64,000 nt of DNA from Candidatus Panguiarchaeum symbiosum (GTDB lineage: Archaea; Asgardarchaeota; Njordarchaeia; Njordarchaeales; Panguiarchaeaceae). The DNA lies in the NCBI GenBank assembly GCA_024720975.1, contig JANJXX010000001.1:250811-314810 (forward strand), in the 5' to 3' direction. Below the pieces are notes generated by a model, which ran no database searches, was not told the origin of the DNA, and saw only the letters and a program-made list of their open reading frames with translations. The translations under genes were made by a program, and so were the position numbers. The number at the start of each line of letters is the position of its first letter. The stretch's first letter is position 1. Below, piece after piece: positions 24,367 to 31,509 of the stretch.

Positions 24367-24883
24367 TCTTGAGCCCTGCTAGATATGCGATTGTGTTGGA
24401 TAATGGATGTATGAGTAAAGTAAAGAGCAAACACACCATTAGTTCAAATGAACTTAGAAGCGGGTAAAAAGGATATGAAAACAGTAGTGCAAAAACAGCG
24501 AATCCCAATTGATCCATTAGAGGCAATGTTGATCCAGGCTTCAAATTCAACCGACGTTTAATAAAAGATCCTAAGAGATCCCCCGTGTGCGTTCCTAAAC
24601 TCAGGAGAAATGCTAAAAGTAAAGCATCTGATACTAAAATTTCATCAAGACTAACCAGAGGGAATATTAGGGGCAGAACTAATCCCGTCAAAGTTCCCAG
24701 AGTTAGACCTCCAAAAAAACCACAAATTGTTTTATTATCCCCAAAAATGCGCTTACCATCAACGAATTTTTTGCCAAAGTCTAAAGGAGGACCTCCGCGA
24801 GTTATTACTGGCGTGGCATTCGCGATGTACGCTGGCAGAATATACACTAAAGCCCGAAGGAAGCTTAACAGAAGATCGCTCAT
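24353..24883 (-). CDS. carS: CDP-archaeol synthase (CarS)
   Basis: Integral membrane CTP:archaeol cytidylyltransferase in ether-lipid synthesis. Motifs: YIANATPVITRGGPPLDFGKKF near the N-terminus, GDNKTICGFFGGLTLG, and GTHTGDLLGSFIKRRLNLKPGSTLPLMDQLGF with the family's cytidylyltransferase-like D-Q-D pattern. About five hydrophobic segments. The frame opens at a GTG at 24895 that overlaps the SRP19 stop; ATG 24883 has AAGGTGAG upstream and is preferred. Confidence 0.93.
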   Translation of the reverse strand: MSDLLLSFLRALVYILPAYIANATPVITRGGPPLDFGKKFVDGKRIFGDNKTICGFFGGLTLGTLTGLVLPLIFPLVSLDEILVSDALLLAFLLSLGTHTGDLLGSFIKRRLNLKPGSTLPLMDQLGFAVFALLFSYPFYPLLSSFELMVCLLFTLLIHPLSNTIAYLAGLKNVPW

Positions 24884-24891
24884 TAGTTTTC

Positions 24892-25272
24892 TCACCTTAT
24901 TATCCGCTTGAGCATTTTGTCGGCTTGAGTTTCCTTCTTTACCTCCTTAACAACAACCTTACCCTCACGTATTTGGTTTATTTTATGCGCCAACAATTTA
25001 AGCAACTTATGCTTGCTTACCTTAGCGAGCTTCGGAATTTTTATTCTGCCTTTTCCCTCAATCCAGTTACTAGGATGCGATTTATTCCTTTCGACAATAA
25101 CGGGAATATTTAAAAGCTCACATGCTTTAATTAGCTCATTCAAAGTAGGGTTTTCCACAGCAAGACTAAGCGGAACCTTTCTGCCAAGTTTTCTTGATAA
25201 CCGATAGTCCACATGCTCGGGATAAATAATCCAATACTGATTGCGTTCAGTGATGTATTCACTCAAAGTCAT
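24892..25272 (-). CDS. srp19: Signal recognition particle 19 kDa protein
   Basis: SRP19 binds SRP RNA and promotes SRP54 loading. The family pattern WIIYPEHVDYRLSRKLGRKVPLSLAVENPTLNELIKACELLNIP is followed by RNKSHPSNWIEGKGRIKI and a basic tail. 126 residues is slightly above usual. The start overlaps the stop of the 616-residue protein by four bases and its end overlaps carS, so it is embedded in an operon. Confidence 0.93.
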   Translation of the reverse strand: MTLSEYITERNQYWIIYPEHVDYRLSRKLGRKVPLSLAVENPTLNELIKACELLNIPVIVERNKSHPSNWIEGKGRIKIPKLAKVSKHKLLKLLAHKINQIREGKVVVKEVKKETQADKMLKRIIR

Positions 25273-27119
25273 CCACCGCTTGGCTCTCTAATGAGCTCTT
25301 CAACAAGCCCCAATATGTAAGCATGAGCAACGATAAACTCATCATCAAATTCCTTAGCAAGTTCTGAGTATACTAAGCGATGAACATTAAGTCTATCTAG
25401 TATTCCGTAATAATCGGATGCTGTCTTGAGCTTTTTGATGAACATCAGAGCCTTTATTAATTTAGCTGCGGATCCAACAAAGTCAGAAGGCAAGTTGCAT
25501 TCTGTTCTCACTTTTTCCCACAGTTCACGCTCTAGCTTAGGAGCACACAAAATAATCAATCTCTTTTTTTCTACTAGAACTCCGAGGAATTCGTGACACT
25601 CAAAACCTAAAGAACGTTTTAGCTTTGTAAGATCAAAAACCTCGAGAAATGCATATGGTTCTTTGTAAATTTTATACCTTAGGTTGCGACCACTCGCCTC
25701 CAGGTTATCAGTTTCAACAACACATAAGTAGTGCGCATATATTTCAGAAAGTAGGAACGGTATACCTTTTTGGAGGCAGTAAAGAAAAACATTGGATGGC
25801 CTTAACGCTGAACCTTCAGTTATCTCTGAACTTATGCCAGATCGTGCAATCATGATCCTTAAGCGCCAGTAAGCCTCTTCAACGCTTTTTCCACTCCTTA
25901 TTATCTTAAGTGCTTGGGCAATCTGGTTTCGCTCCTCCTGACTCAGATCTTTATGCCTAGAAAGGTACAGAAAAATGTTCTCAACGAATTTTATATCTGG
26001 CATAGGTTCACCGTTCTTGTCTTGCCTCATGCAGATGAGAACCCTTCCAATACCAGGCAGGAACGTTTGAGTAAGCACTTGGAGGTAGTTATTTCCCACC
26101 TCAATTAAGCTACCTATTACGCTCTCCGGGAGCATCTTTATTGATGGGCAACGTGTGAAATTTTTAGAAGGTTCTTTTAAGAGGGTTCTTTCCACAAGCA
26201 GTACACCCCTCTGTTCCCTCAAGTTTTCAGCACTGACATAACCCAACGGTTTGTACCTTGGTTGCAGCTTGCTCAGAGTATCAGAAGATAAGTAATTCAA
26301 ATAACCCTCGACACCTAGGAAATGCCTTATTGTCGAAGGCTTTAATTCCTGTTTACCGATTCTAGCCTGCATGCGCCTGACGAACTTAGCGCGGAAGTCT
26401 GATACATCTGTAGCCATGAAATCAAAGCCAAGATCTTTGTACAAAGCATCTAATACTGTACTATCAATCTCCTCCTCTGAAGCTACTTCTAGAAAAACTT
26501 GCCCTTCCGCACTTATGTAGAGATCCGTAACTAGAGCGAGCTCGCCATCAGGTTCTAAACGTACATTTTGACCGATCATTCTCTTGAATCGAAGTACTAT
26601 TGTCGGATCTACTGCCGAGATATTAGAAAGTATGTTTAGAACTTTTAGTAATTTCTCTGCTTTAACCAGTAACTTCTGAAGATGCGATGAACGCTCATCC
26701 TGGTATTTACTTTGGAGATTTTTTATTGTCTCCAGACTCCTCCTAAGATCATCTGAGAGCTTGATAATCGTGTCACGGTTGCTTTTAATGGTATTCCACA
26801 AAACCTTAAGATTAAGCTGACCAGTGGAGATTGCTGAAAGGTAACTCCTAATCCTGGAAACATATTCCTCAACTGCATCGATGCTCTTAATGGCTTCGGG
26901 CTTACTTTCGCTGAGTCTATGCTCTGTTGCAGATTTTTTTGCGTATAATTCCCCCATTTTTTGAAGTAAAATTGCCATGTAATGCCTTAGTTTGCTTAGC
27001 GATTCTGCACTTAATTTCCTCTGAGCTTCTTCTACCAACTTTGTAACGTACTGCAATTCATCATTGATTTCCTGGAGATTTTTAGCAAGTAATAGATACA
27101 AATCAAAGTCTTCACTCAT
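25269..27119 (-). CDS. Unknown 616-aa protein with N-terminal coiled coil
   Basis: First gene of the operon leading to SRP19, CarS and the CCA enzyme. The first 180 residues are highly charged heptad-like helices (DLYLLLAKNLQEINDELQYV, KLSDDLRRSLETIKNLQSK). The rest alternates beta-rich stretches (GQVFLEVASEEEIDSTV, RYKIYKEPYAFLEVFDL, EKKRLIILCAPKLEREL) with helices and resembles no family I know. A longer frame starts at 27191, but ATG 27119 has GGAGGG nine bases upstream and avoids an unconserved lead. Context suggests a membrane-, SRP- or tRNA-related role, by association only. Confidence 0.7.
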   Translation of the reverse strand: MSEDFDLYLLLAKNLQEINDELQYVTKLVEEAQRKLSAESLSKLRHYMAILLQKMGELYAKKSATEHRLSESKPEAIKSIDAVEEYVSRIRSYLSAISTGQLNLKVLWNTIKSNRDTIIKLSDDLRRSLETIKNLQSKYQDERSSHLQKLLVKAEKLLKVLNILSNISAVDPTIVLRFKRMIGQNVRLEPDGELALVTDLYISAEGQVFLEVASEEEIDSTVLDALYKDLGFDFMATDVSDFRAKFVRRMQARIGKQELKPSTIRHFLGVEGYLNYLSSDTLSKLQPRYKPLGYVSAENLREQRGVLLVERTLLKEPSKNFTRCPSIKMLPESVIGSLIEVGNNYLQVLTQTFLPGIGRVLICMRQDKNGEPMPDIKFVENIFLYLSRHKDLSQEERNQIAQALKIIRSGKSVEEAYWRLRIMIARSGISSEITEGSALRPSNVFLYCLQKGIPFLLSEIYAHYLCVVETDNLEASGRNLRYKIYKEPYAFLEVFDLTKLKRSLGFECHEFLGVLVEKKRLIILCAPKLERELWEKVRTECNLPSDFVGSAAKLIKALMFIKKLKTASDYYGILDRLNVHRLVYSELAKEFDDEFIVAHAYILGLVEELIREPSGG

Positions 27120-27308
27120 ACACAACTTCCCTCCAGGATTAAAGTGATGGAAAATGCTATCCCCTTTAGGAAATTTAATACTTAGAGACAAATTGCGTTA
27201 AAATCCATAGAAACATAAGCAATTCAGGCCTATTGAGAGTACTTTTCTAATAAAACTTTAAAAGTAATAGTTTGACACTACTATATTACTTTCTGTGGTG
27301 GTGCCGTT

Positions 27309-27575
27309 TTGCGGATGTGTCCACAGTGTGGAACCCCACTTGAGAGGAGAGAAAGAAAAGGTAATTATGTGTTATTCGTTTGTCCTATTTGTGGCTTTTC
27401 AGAGACAGCTAAAATTAAAAAACCCGTAACTGATGAGAAGCAGGGGATAAGAATCAAGATTGAACAAAAGGGAGAGGGAGTTATTGAAGAGAAAAAGAAA
27501 CGCGTTGAAATAAGCGAGGAAGAAATTGAGAGTGTACTCGAGATTCTAGAAAGTTCAGAGAGTACCGGTGGGTAA
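27309..27575 (+). CDS. Short TFS/RpoM-like protein with only the N-terminal zinc ribbon
   Basis: 88 residues starting MRMCPQCGTPLERRERKGNYVLFVCPICGFSE, a C-x2-C...C-x2-C ribbon closely like that of transcription factor S (full-length copy at 58950-59288). TFS normally has a second C-terminal ribbon with the acidic DE hairpin that stimulates RNA cleavage; here a charged Glu/Lys helix replaces it. It cannot act in transcript cleavage in the known way. TTG 27309 has GGTGGTG upstream. Its end overlaps the convergent EF-2-like gene by 21 bases. Confidence 0.75.
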   Translation: MRMCPQCGTPLERRERKGNYVLFVCPICGFSETAKIKKPVTDEKQGIRIKIEQKGEGVIEEKKKRVEISEEEIESVLEILESSESTGG

Positions 27576-29510
27576 GTGAGATATTCGGGATAGATACTCA
27601 AAGATTCGTTTTTCCTCGTTTTCATTCGCAATTCTAAATCCCCAATATTCTAATTGAACACTTGCTCGTCCATGCGTAGCATTCCTCAAGGCCTCTGCAA
27701 ATCCTAAGGAATCCAGAACTGAGATCCGTCCTGATATCTCACATAAATCGGTGCTAGTTACATTTTCTATCTTTGCATTACGTGATGACAATAAGCTAGT
27801 CACTTGACCTATGAACTCATGATCAGTGATTATGCTAAAAGAATAGTATGGTTGTGCTACATATGTTTGCAAACTAGAGAGGGCTTCATATACTTTTTGA
27901 ATGATTTCGCTCTCCGGAATTTTCTCTTTAATTTTAACCGAAATTCGAGTTGCTACTATTGGCTCTCTTATCCTTGGGCCTGCTCTCAAGCTATTTAATA
28001 TTATCGATTCGAGCGCTGATTTTTTGTCAGGTGGCAAAACGCCAGTGATTTCAACACGATTCTCTAAATTTTTTATTGCGTCAACCGATGTCACATCTTC
28101 AATCGGTTCAATAATGATCTCAAGTGCATCTGTCGAAATCTTAACTTTCTCTTTGGGAATCTCTTTGAATGCTACTATAGGTTCTGTTGTAAATACAGGC
28201 ACAGTCTCATTCAAGTTTTTGATAGCAAGTTCAAGGTGAAGTTCCCCCAAGCCATGCAGGATTATTTGTCCGGTCTCCTCTGATACTCTAAATGATAAGT
28301 TTGGATCTTCAATTACAAGCCTCTCGAGAGCCTCGAGGAGACGCTTTATTTCACCATAATTCTTTGGACTAATTGCCACCACAAGGACTGGATAAGCCGT
28401 ATACATTGGTGCAACAAAATATCCATCAATAGGTTTTTCGGAGTACGTTTCACCAGGAAGTGCATTCATTACACCCCCAAAAATGTTACCTGCAGGAACT
28501 TCAGCGATACTCTCTAACTTGTTTGCGTGAATTAAAAATACTGACTGCAAACGTCTTCTTTCTCCTTTACTAGAGTTTATATACTCACCTGGTTTGACTG
28601 TCCCAGAGAAAACACGAGCTGTGATATAACTCAATCCTCTTTCTATAGAAACCTTACTCACATAGAATATAACCTCGCTATCTGGAGAGCATAATAAAGC
28701 ATTTTCTGGAAGTTCTCCATTCCATAGATACTTAACTCTAATCTTTTGAGCATATACTGGGGGTGGACACTTATCTAAAATCACGTTAATGATTTTTTTG
28801 CCCAGTGGAAATTCGCCTTGGAGCTCCTGGATTTTTCCACTACGGTAATAATTAATTACGTCTTCGAATTTTAGGCCATACCTCCTGAAATCGCTATATA
28901 CTAGTCCCCAACCATGCAAAGCAGATCCGAATATTATTGTGTCATCCTTTGGATTTATTTGCCAAGTACTAGCAAGTTCCGGGAATGCATATCTTTCTAA
29001 TATCGAGTTAAACCTCTTAATTATCGAGGACAGCTTGGAATAGATTTGAGCGGGACTTGCCTTTATCTCATTGATGAGTCTATCTATCTTGTTAATAAAT
29101 AGAATCGGGCGCACCACTTCACGAAGTGCTAGACGGAGGTATGACTCTGTCTGCGCCATAACTCCCTCGACTGCATCTACAACAAATATCGCTGAGTCTG
29201 CTAACCTTAAAGCTCTAGACACCTTTCCAGAGAAGTCTACGTGTCCAGGTGTATCCACCAGATGCACCAAATACTCCGAGGAGTTTCTAGTTATTCTGAG
29301 GCTCATTACTGTAGTCTTCATAGTTATACCGCGTCGCTGCTCTTCAAGCCAATAATCTAGAAATCTCGCCTTGCCTGCTAATGATTTCGCTATCACACCT
29401 ACCTCAGCAAGTATATAGTCAGCCATTGTTGTCTTTCCATGATCAATATGCCCAGCTATGGCAACGTTTCTAACCTGCTCACTTGGCGGAAACTTTTTCA
29501 ATGCATCCAC
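27555..29510 (-). CDS. EF-2-like GTPase paralog lacking the diphthamide loop
   Basis: Translational GTPase of the EF-2/EF-G family. G motifs are intact: G1 AGHIDHGKTT (19-28), G2 RRGITMK (59-65), G3 DTPGHVDF (86-93), G4 NKID (140-143). Domains II and III are recognisable (PAGNIFGGVMNAL, GLGELHLELAI). The C-terminal half is short: about 651 residues against about 730 for archaeal EF-2. The domain IV tip that carries the H-x-D-x-x-H-R-G diphthamide segment is missing, whereas domain V is present (GQVTSLLSSRNAKIENV). It is therefore a paralog or reassigned factor. Start GTG 29510, with TTG 29501 possible. Confidence 0.85.
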   Translation of the reverse strand: MDALKKFPPSEQVRNVAIAGHIDHGKTTMADYILAEVGVIAKSLAGKARFLDYWLEEQRRGITMKTTVMSLRITRNSSEYLVHLVDTPGHVDFSGKVSRALRLADSAIFVVDAVEGVMAQTESYLRLALREVVRPILFINKIDRLINEIKASPAQIYSKLSSIIKRFNSILERYAFPELASTWQINPKDDTIIFGSALHGWGLVYSDFRRYGLKFEDVINYYRSGKIQELQGEFPLGKKIINVILDKCPPPVYAQKIRVKYLWNGELPENALLCSPDSEVIFYVSKVSIERGLSYITARVFSGTVKPGEYINSSKGERRRLQSVFLIHANKLESIAEVPAGNIFGGVMNALPGETYSEKPIDGYFVAPMYTAYPVLVVAISPKNYGEIKRLLEALERLVIEDPNLSFRVSEETGQIILHGLGELHLELAIKNLNETVPVFTTEPIVAFKEIPKEKVKISTDALEIIIEPIEDVTSVDAIKNLENRVEITGVLPPDKKSALESIILNSLRAGPRIREPIVATRISVKIKEKIPESEIIQKVYEALSSLQTYVAQPYYSFSIITDHEFIGQVTSLLSSRNAKIENVTSTDLCEISGRISVLDSLGFAEALRNATHGRASVQLEYWGFRIANENEEKRIFEYLSRISHLPTGTL

Positions 29511-29576
29511 CTTTGTTTTTCTATTATAAAGCCTTTTCAGTAGTTAAGTATTAACAGTATCTCGAAGGGGGAGCTA

Positions 29577-29894
29577 TTGGCTTCAAAACTACCACCTAAG
29601 AAACCCCTCGACTTCAAACAGCGGCTTGCTCTAGTCACTAAAAAAGTACGCGTTTTCACTGAAACAAGAAAGAAAACACACGTAGTAACGATAATACAAG
29701 GACTTGACAGCAAAAGTACTAATCTCGAGGATATAACAAGCAAACTCAAAAAGCATTGCGCCACAGGAGGCACATATAAAAATGATTCCAGATATGGAGA
29801 GATAATCCTTCTCCAGGGCGACCAGGTAAACAAAGTAAAACAGTTCTTGACAAAGGAACTGGGAATTCCAGAGGAGAACATAGAGACCGTGTGA
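29577..29894 (+). CDS. Translation initiation factor aIF1 (SUI1)
   Basis: SUI1-fold factor controlling start-codon selection. The sequence TRKKTHVVTIIQGLDSKSTNLEDITSKLKKHCATGGTYKND and the end GDQVNKVKQFLTKELGIPEENIE is the standard eIF1/SUI1 pattern. Start is TTG at 29577 with GGGGGAG eight bases upstream. It is divergent from the EF-2-like gene and convergent with the methionine aminopeptidase gene. Confidence 0.95.
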   Translation: MASKLPPKKPLDFKQRLALVTKKVRVFTETRKKTHVVTIIQGLDSKSTNLEDITSKLKKHCATGGTYKNDSRYGEIILLQGDQVNKVKQFLTKELGIPEENIETV

Positions 29895-29940
29895 GAAAAC
29901 TAAGTACGAAGGATATCACAAATAAAAATATTCCATTTAT

Positions 29941-30873
29941 TTACAACTTGCGGGTTAGTATTTCTATTTCTTCCTTTTTTACTAAGATTGTTTCTTCAGA
30001 CTGAGCTACCGAACCACTTCTCTCCTTAAGAACGGGGTATTTTATTAAGAGTCCATTTTGATCCAGTATAGAGAGAGCTATTCTTACTGTGGTATTATCA
30101 AAAACCTTATTCAAATGCCTAATACTCACGGGTAATGCCTTTCTGTTTTTAAACAACCAAAAGAAAACTTCGCGAACATCTCGCAAGTGTATGGGTAGTT
30201 TGAGTCTACCAGAGACCTCTGCAAAAACGCTGGGTAATGAATATATTCTAACGTCGTCCGAAGGATAAGCGAATCCTTCACCATTTGTAACAAATACTTC
30301 TATGGCATAGATTTCTCCCTCTTTGAATGTCCCTTCGACGTTAATGCTAGGATCTATTGGTACCTCTTTGTCTGTGTGAAGCTTCCACCTCTCTATTTTG
30401 TGCCCATGCAAATTCGAGATCACTTTGAAACCCCTCGACTTTACGAAGTCATGCACTGCACTTGCAACATTAGCAATGGGTTCATTAGCTTTAATGTTCT
30501 TAAGAGCAACTTCCAGGGCTTCGTTAGCAGTTTCAATAAGGGCTTTTTTATCTGTATCCTCACCTAAGTAAAGCGAGAATGCTTTGTCAAGTATGTATCC
30601 ATCAACACACACTCCAAGATCTATTTTCACAATTTCATCTTCTGGTATTACCGTGTTCTCACCCATTAGCGGCGTGTAGTGCGCAGCGATATTTCCTATA
30701 GCTATATTTACCGGAAAAGCCCACATGCCACCGAGCTCGATTATTTTTTGTTCTATCCCCTCTGCAATGTCGAGTATTTTACTGCCACTGGTGATATTTT
30801 TCGAAATTGAATCAAGCACATCAAAAAGAATTCTTTGAGCTTTTTCCAGACATGATTTTTCATAGTCTTCCAT
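29941..30873 (-). CDS. map: Methionine aminopeptidase, type 2
   Basis: Removes initiator methionine. Ligands of the dinuclear metal site are visible: D in VKIDLGVCVDG and D in GYILDKAF (about residues 84 and 95), H in NLHGHKIERWKLH, E in IYAIEVFVTN, and E in SEETILV. The insert between the last two sites is the type 2 helical domain. 310 residues is typical. It follows aIF5A by 23 bases and is probably cotranscribed with it. Confidence 0.94.
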   Translation of the reverse strand: MEDYEKSCLEKAQRILFDVLDSISKNITSGSKILDIAEGIEQKIIELGGMWAFPVNIAIGNIAAHYTPLMGENTVIPEDEIVKIDLGVCVDGYILDKAFSLYLGEDTDKKALIETANEALEVALKNIKANEPIANVASAVHDFVKSRGFKVISNLHGHKIERWKLHTDKEVPIDPSINVEGTFKEGEIYAIEVFVTNGEGFAYPSDDVRIYSLPSVFAEVSGRLKLPIHLRDVREVFFWLFKNRKALPVSIRHLNKVFDNTTVRIALSILDQNGLLIKYPVLKERSGSVAQSEETILVKKEEIEILTRKL

Positions 30874-30896
30874 ATTTTAAGTCCCCTTGGAAATGG

Positions 30897-31307
30897 CTAT
30901 TCCGTCCGCCGGGCCCGAGTGATAATAGGCTTGCCACCCATAAACCAGACTTCAACCATTGTTCCCTCTTGAAGCTTCCCAAGGAGCTCGTCATCAGCCA
31001 CTGGTGCTTCGAATTGCTCAAAGGTTTCCAGGTCCATAAGTTCAACATATCTTCCGCGAATACTCAGAACTTGGGCCTCTTTTCTCGCAACTATTGGTAC
31101 TTCAATCTTATCTCCAGTAGACTTAATTATGGTGCGTTTTTGACCAGTAAAGACGCCTACAGCAACAATTCTCGCTTTCGCAGCTCCATGCTTACCCAGC
31201 TTCGATTTTGAGATTTCAACTATTTTGCAGGGCTCACCGTCGATCATAATGTACGTTCCAGTTTTTAGGGCACTAACTGGTTTGTAGGTTATCTCTTCTT
31301 CGGACAT
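30897..31307 (-). CDS. Translation factor aIF5A
   Basis: Promotes peptide-bond formation at difficult sequences. The hypusination/deoxyhypusination loop SKLGKHGAAKARIVAVGVFTG contains the modified lysine (about residue 39). A C-terminal OB domain follows (VLSIRGRYVELMDLETFEQF). ATG 31307 with AAGGTGA upstream. 136 residues is normal. Confidence 0.96.
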   Translation of the reverse strand: MSEEEITYKPVSALKTGTYIMIDGEPCKIVEISKSKLGKHGAAKARIVAVGVFTGQKRTIIKSTGDKIEVPIVARKEAQVLSIRGRYVELMDLETFEQFEAPVADDELLGKLQEGTMVEVWFMGGKPIITRARRTE

Positions 31308-31402
31308 AACTTGTCACCTTCATCCTAACGCAAACTTCAATATTAAAGCTTTGAATAAACCTAATATTAAATGTAGTGTTATTTTAAATCCTACCACATA
31401 GC

Positions 31403-31413
31403 ATTTATTTAAA
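31403..31413 (+). promoter_or_regulatory. TATA element for the C/D sRNA and leuS
   Basis: ATTTATTTAAA lies about 30 bases upstream of the C box at 31433. This is the correct distance for transcription to begin just before the guide RNA. The same transcript could continue into leuS at 31510. Confidence 0.4.
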
Positions 31414-31432
31414 CCATCTATTGGACACTCAT

Positions 31433-31482
31433 ATGATGACACGAACAGACTCTGACTAATGATGATGGAAGAGCCACTCTGA
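31433..31482 (+). ncRNA. Box C/D guide sRNA upstream of leuS
   Basis: Order of boxes: C ATGATGA (31433-31439), 12-nt guide CACGAACAGACT, D' CTGA (31452-31455), short linker, C' TGATGA (31460-31465), 13-nt guide TGGAAGAGCCACT, D CTGA (31479-31482). Spacing is classic for archaeal C/D sRNAs that direct 2'-O-methylation. Targets were not identified. It ends 27 bases before the leuS ATG, so it may be processed from the leuS leader. Confidence 0.8.
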
Positions 31483-31509
31483 AAAATTCTTTCAACGGGT
31501 GCGGGGATT

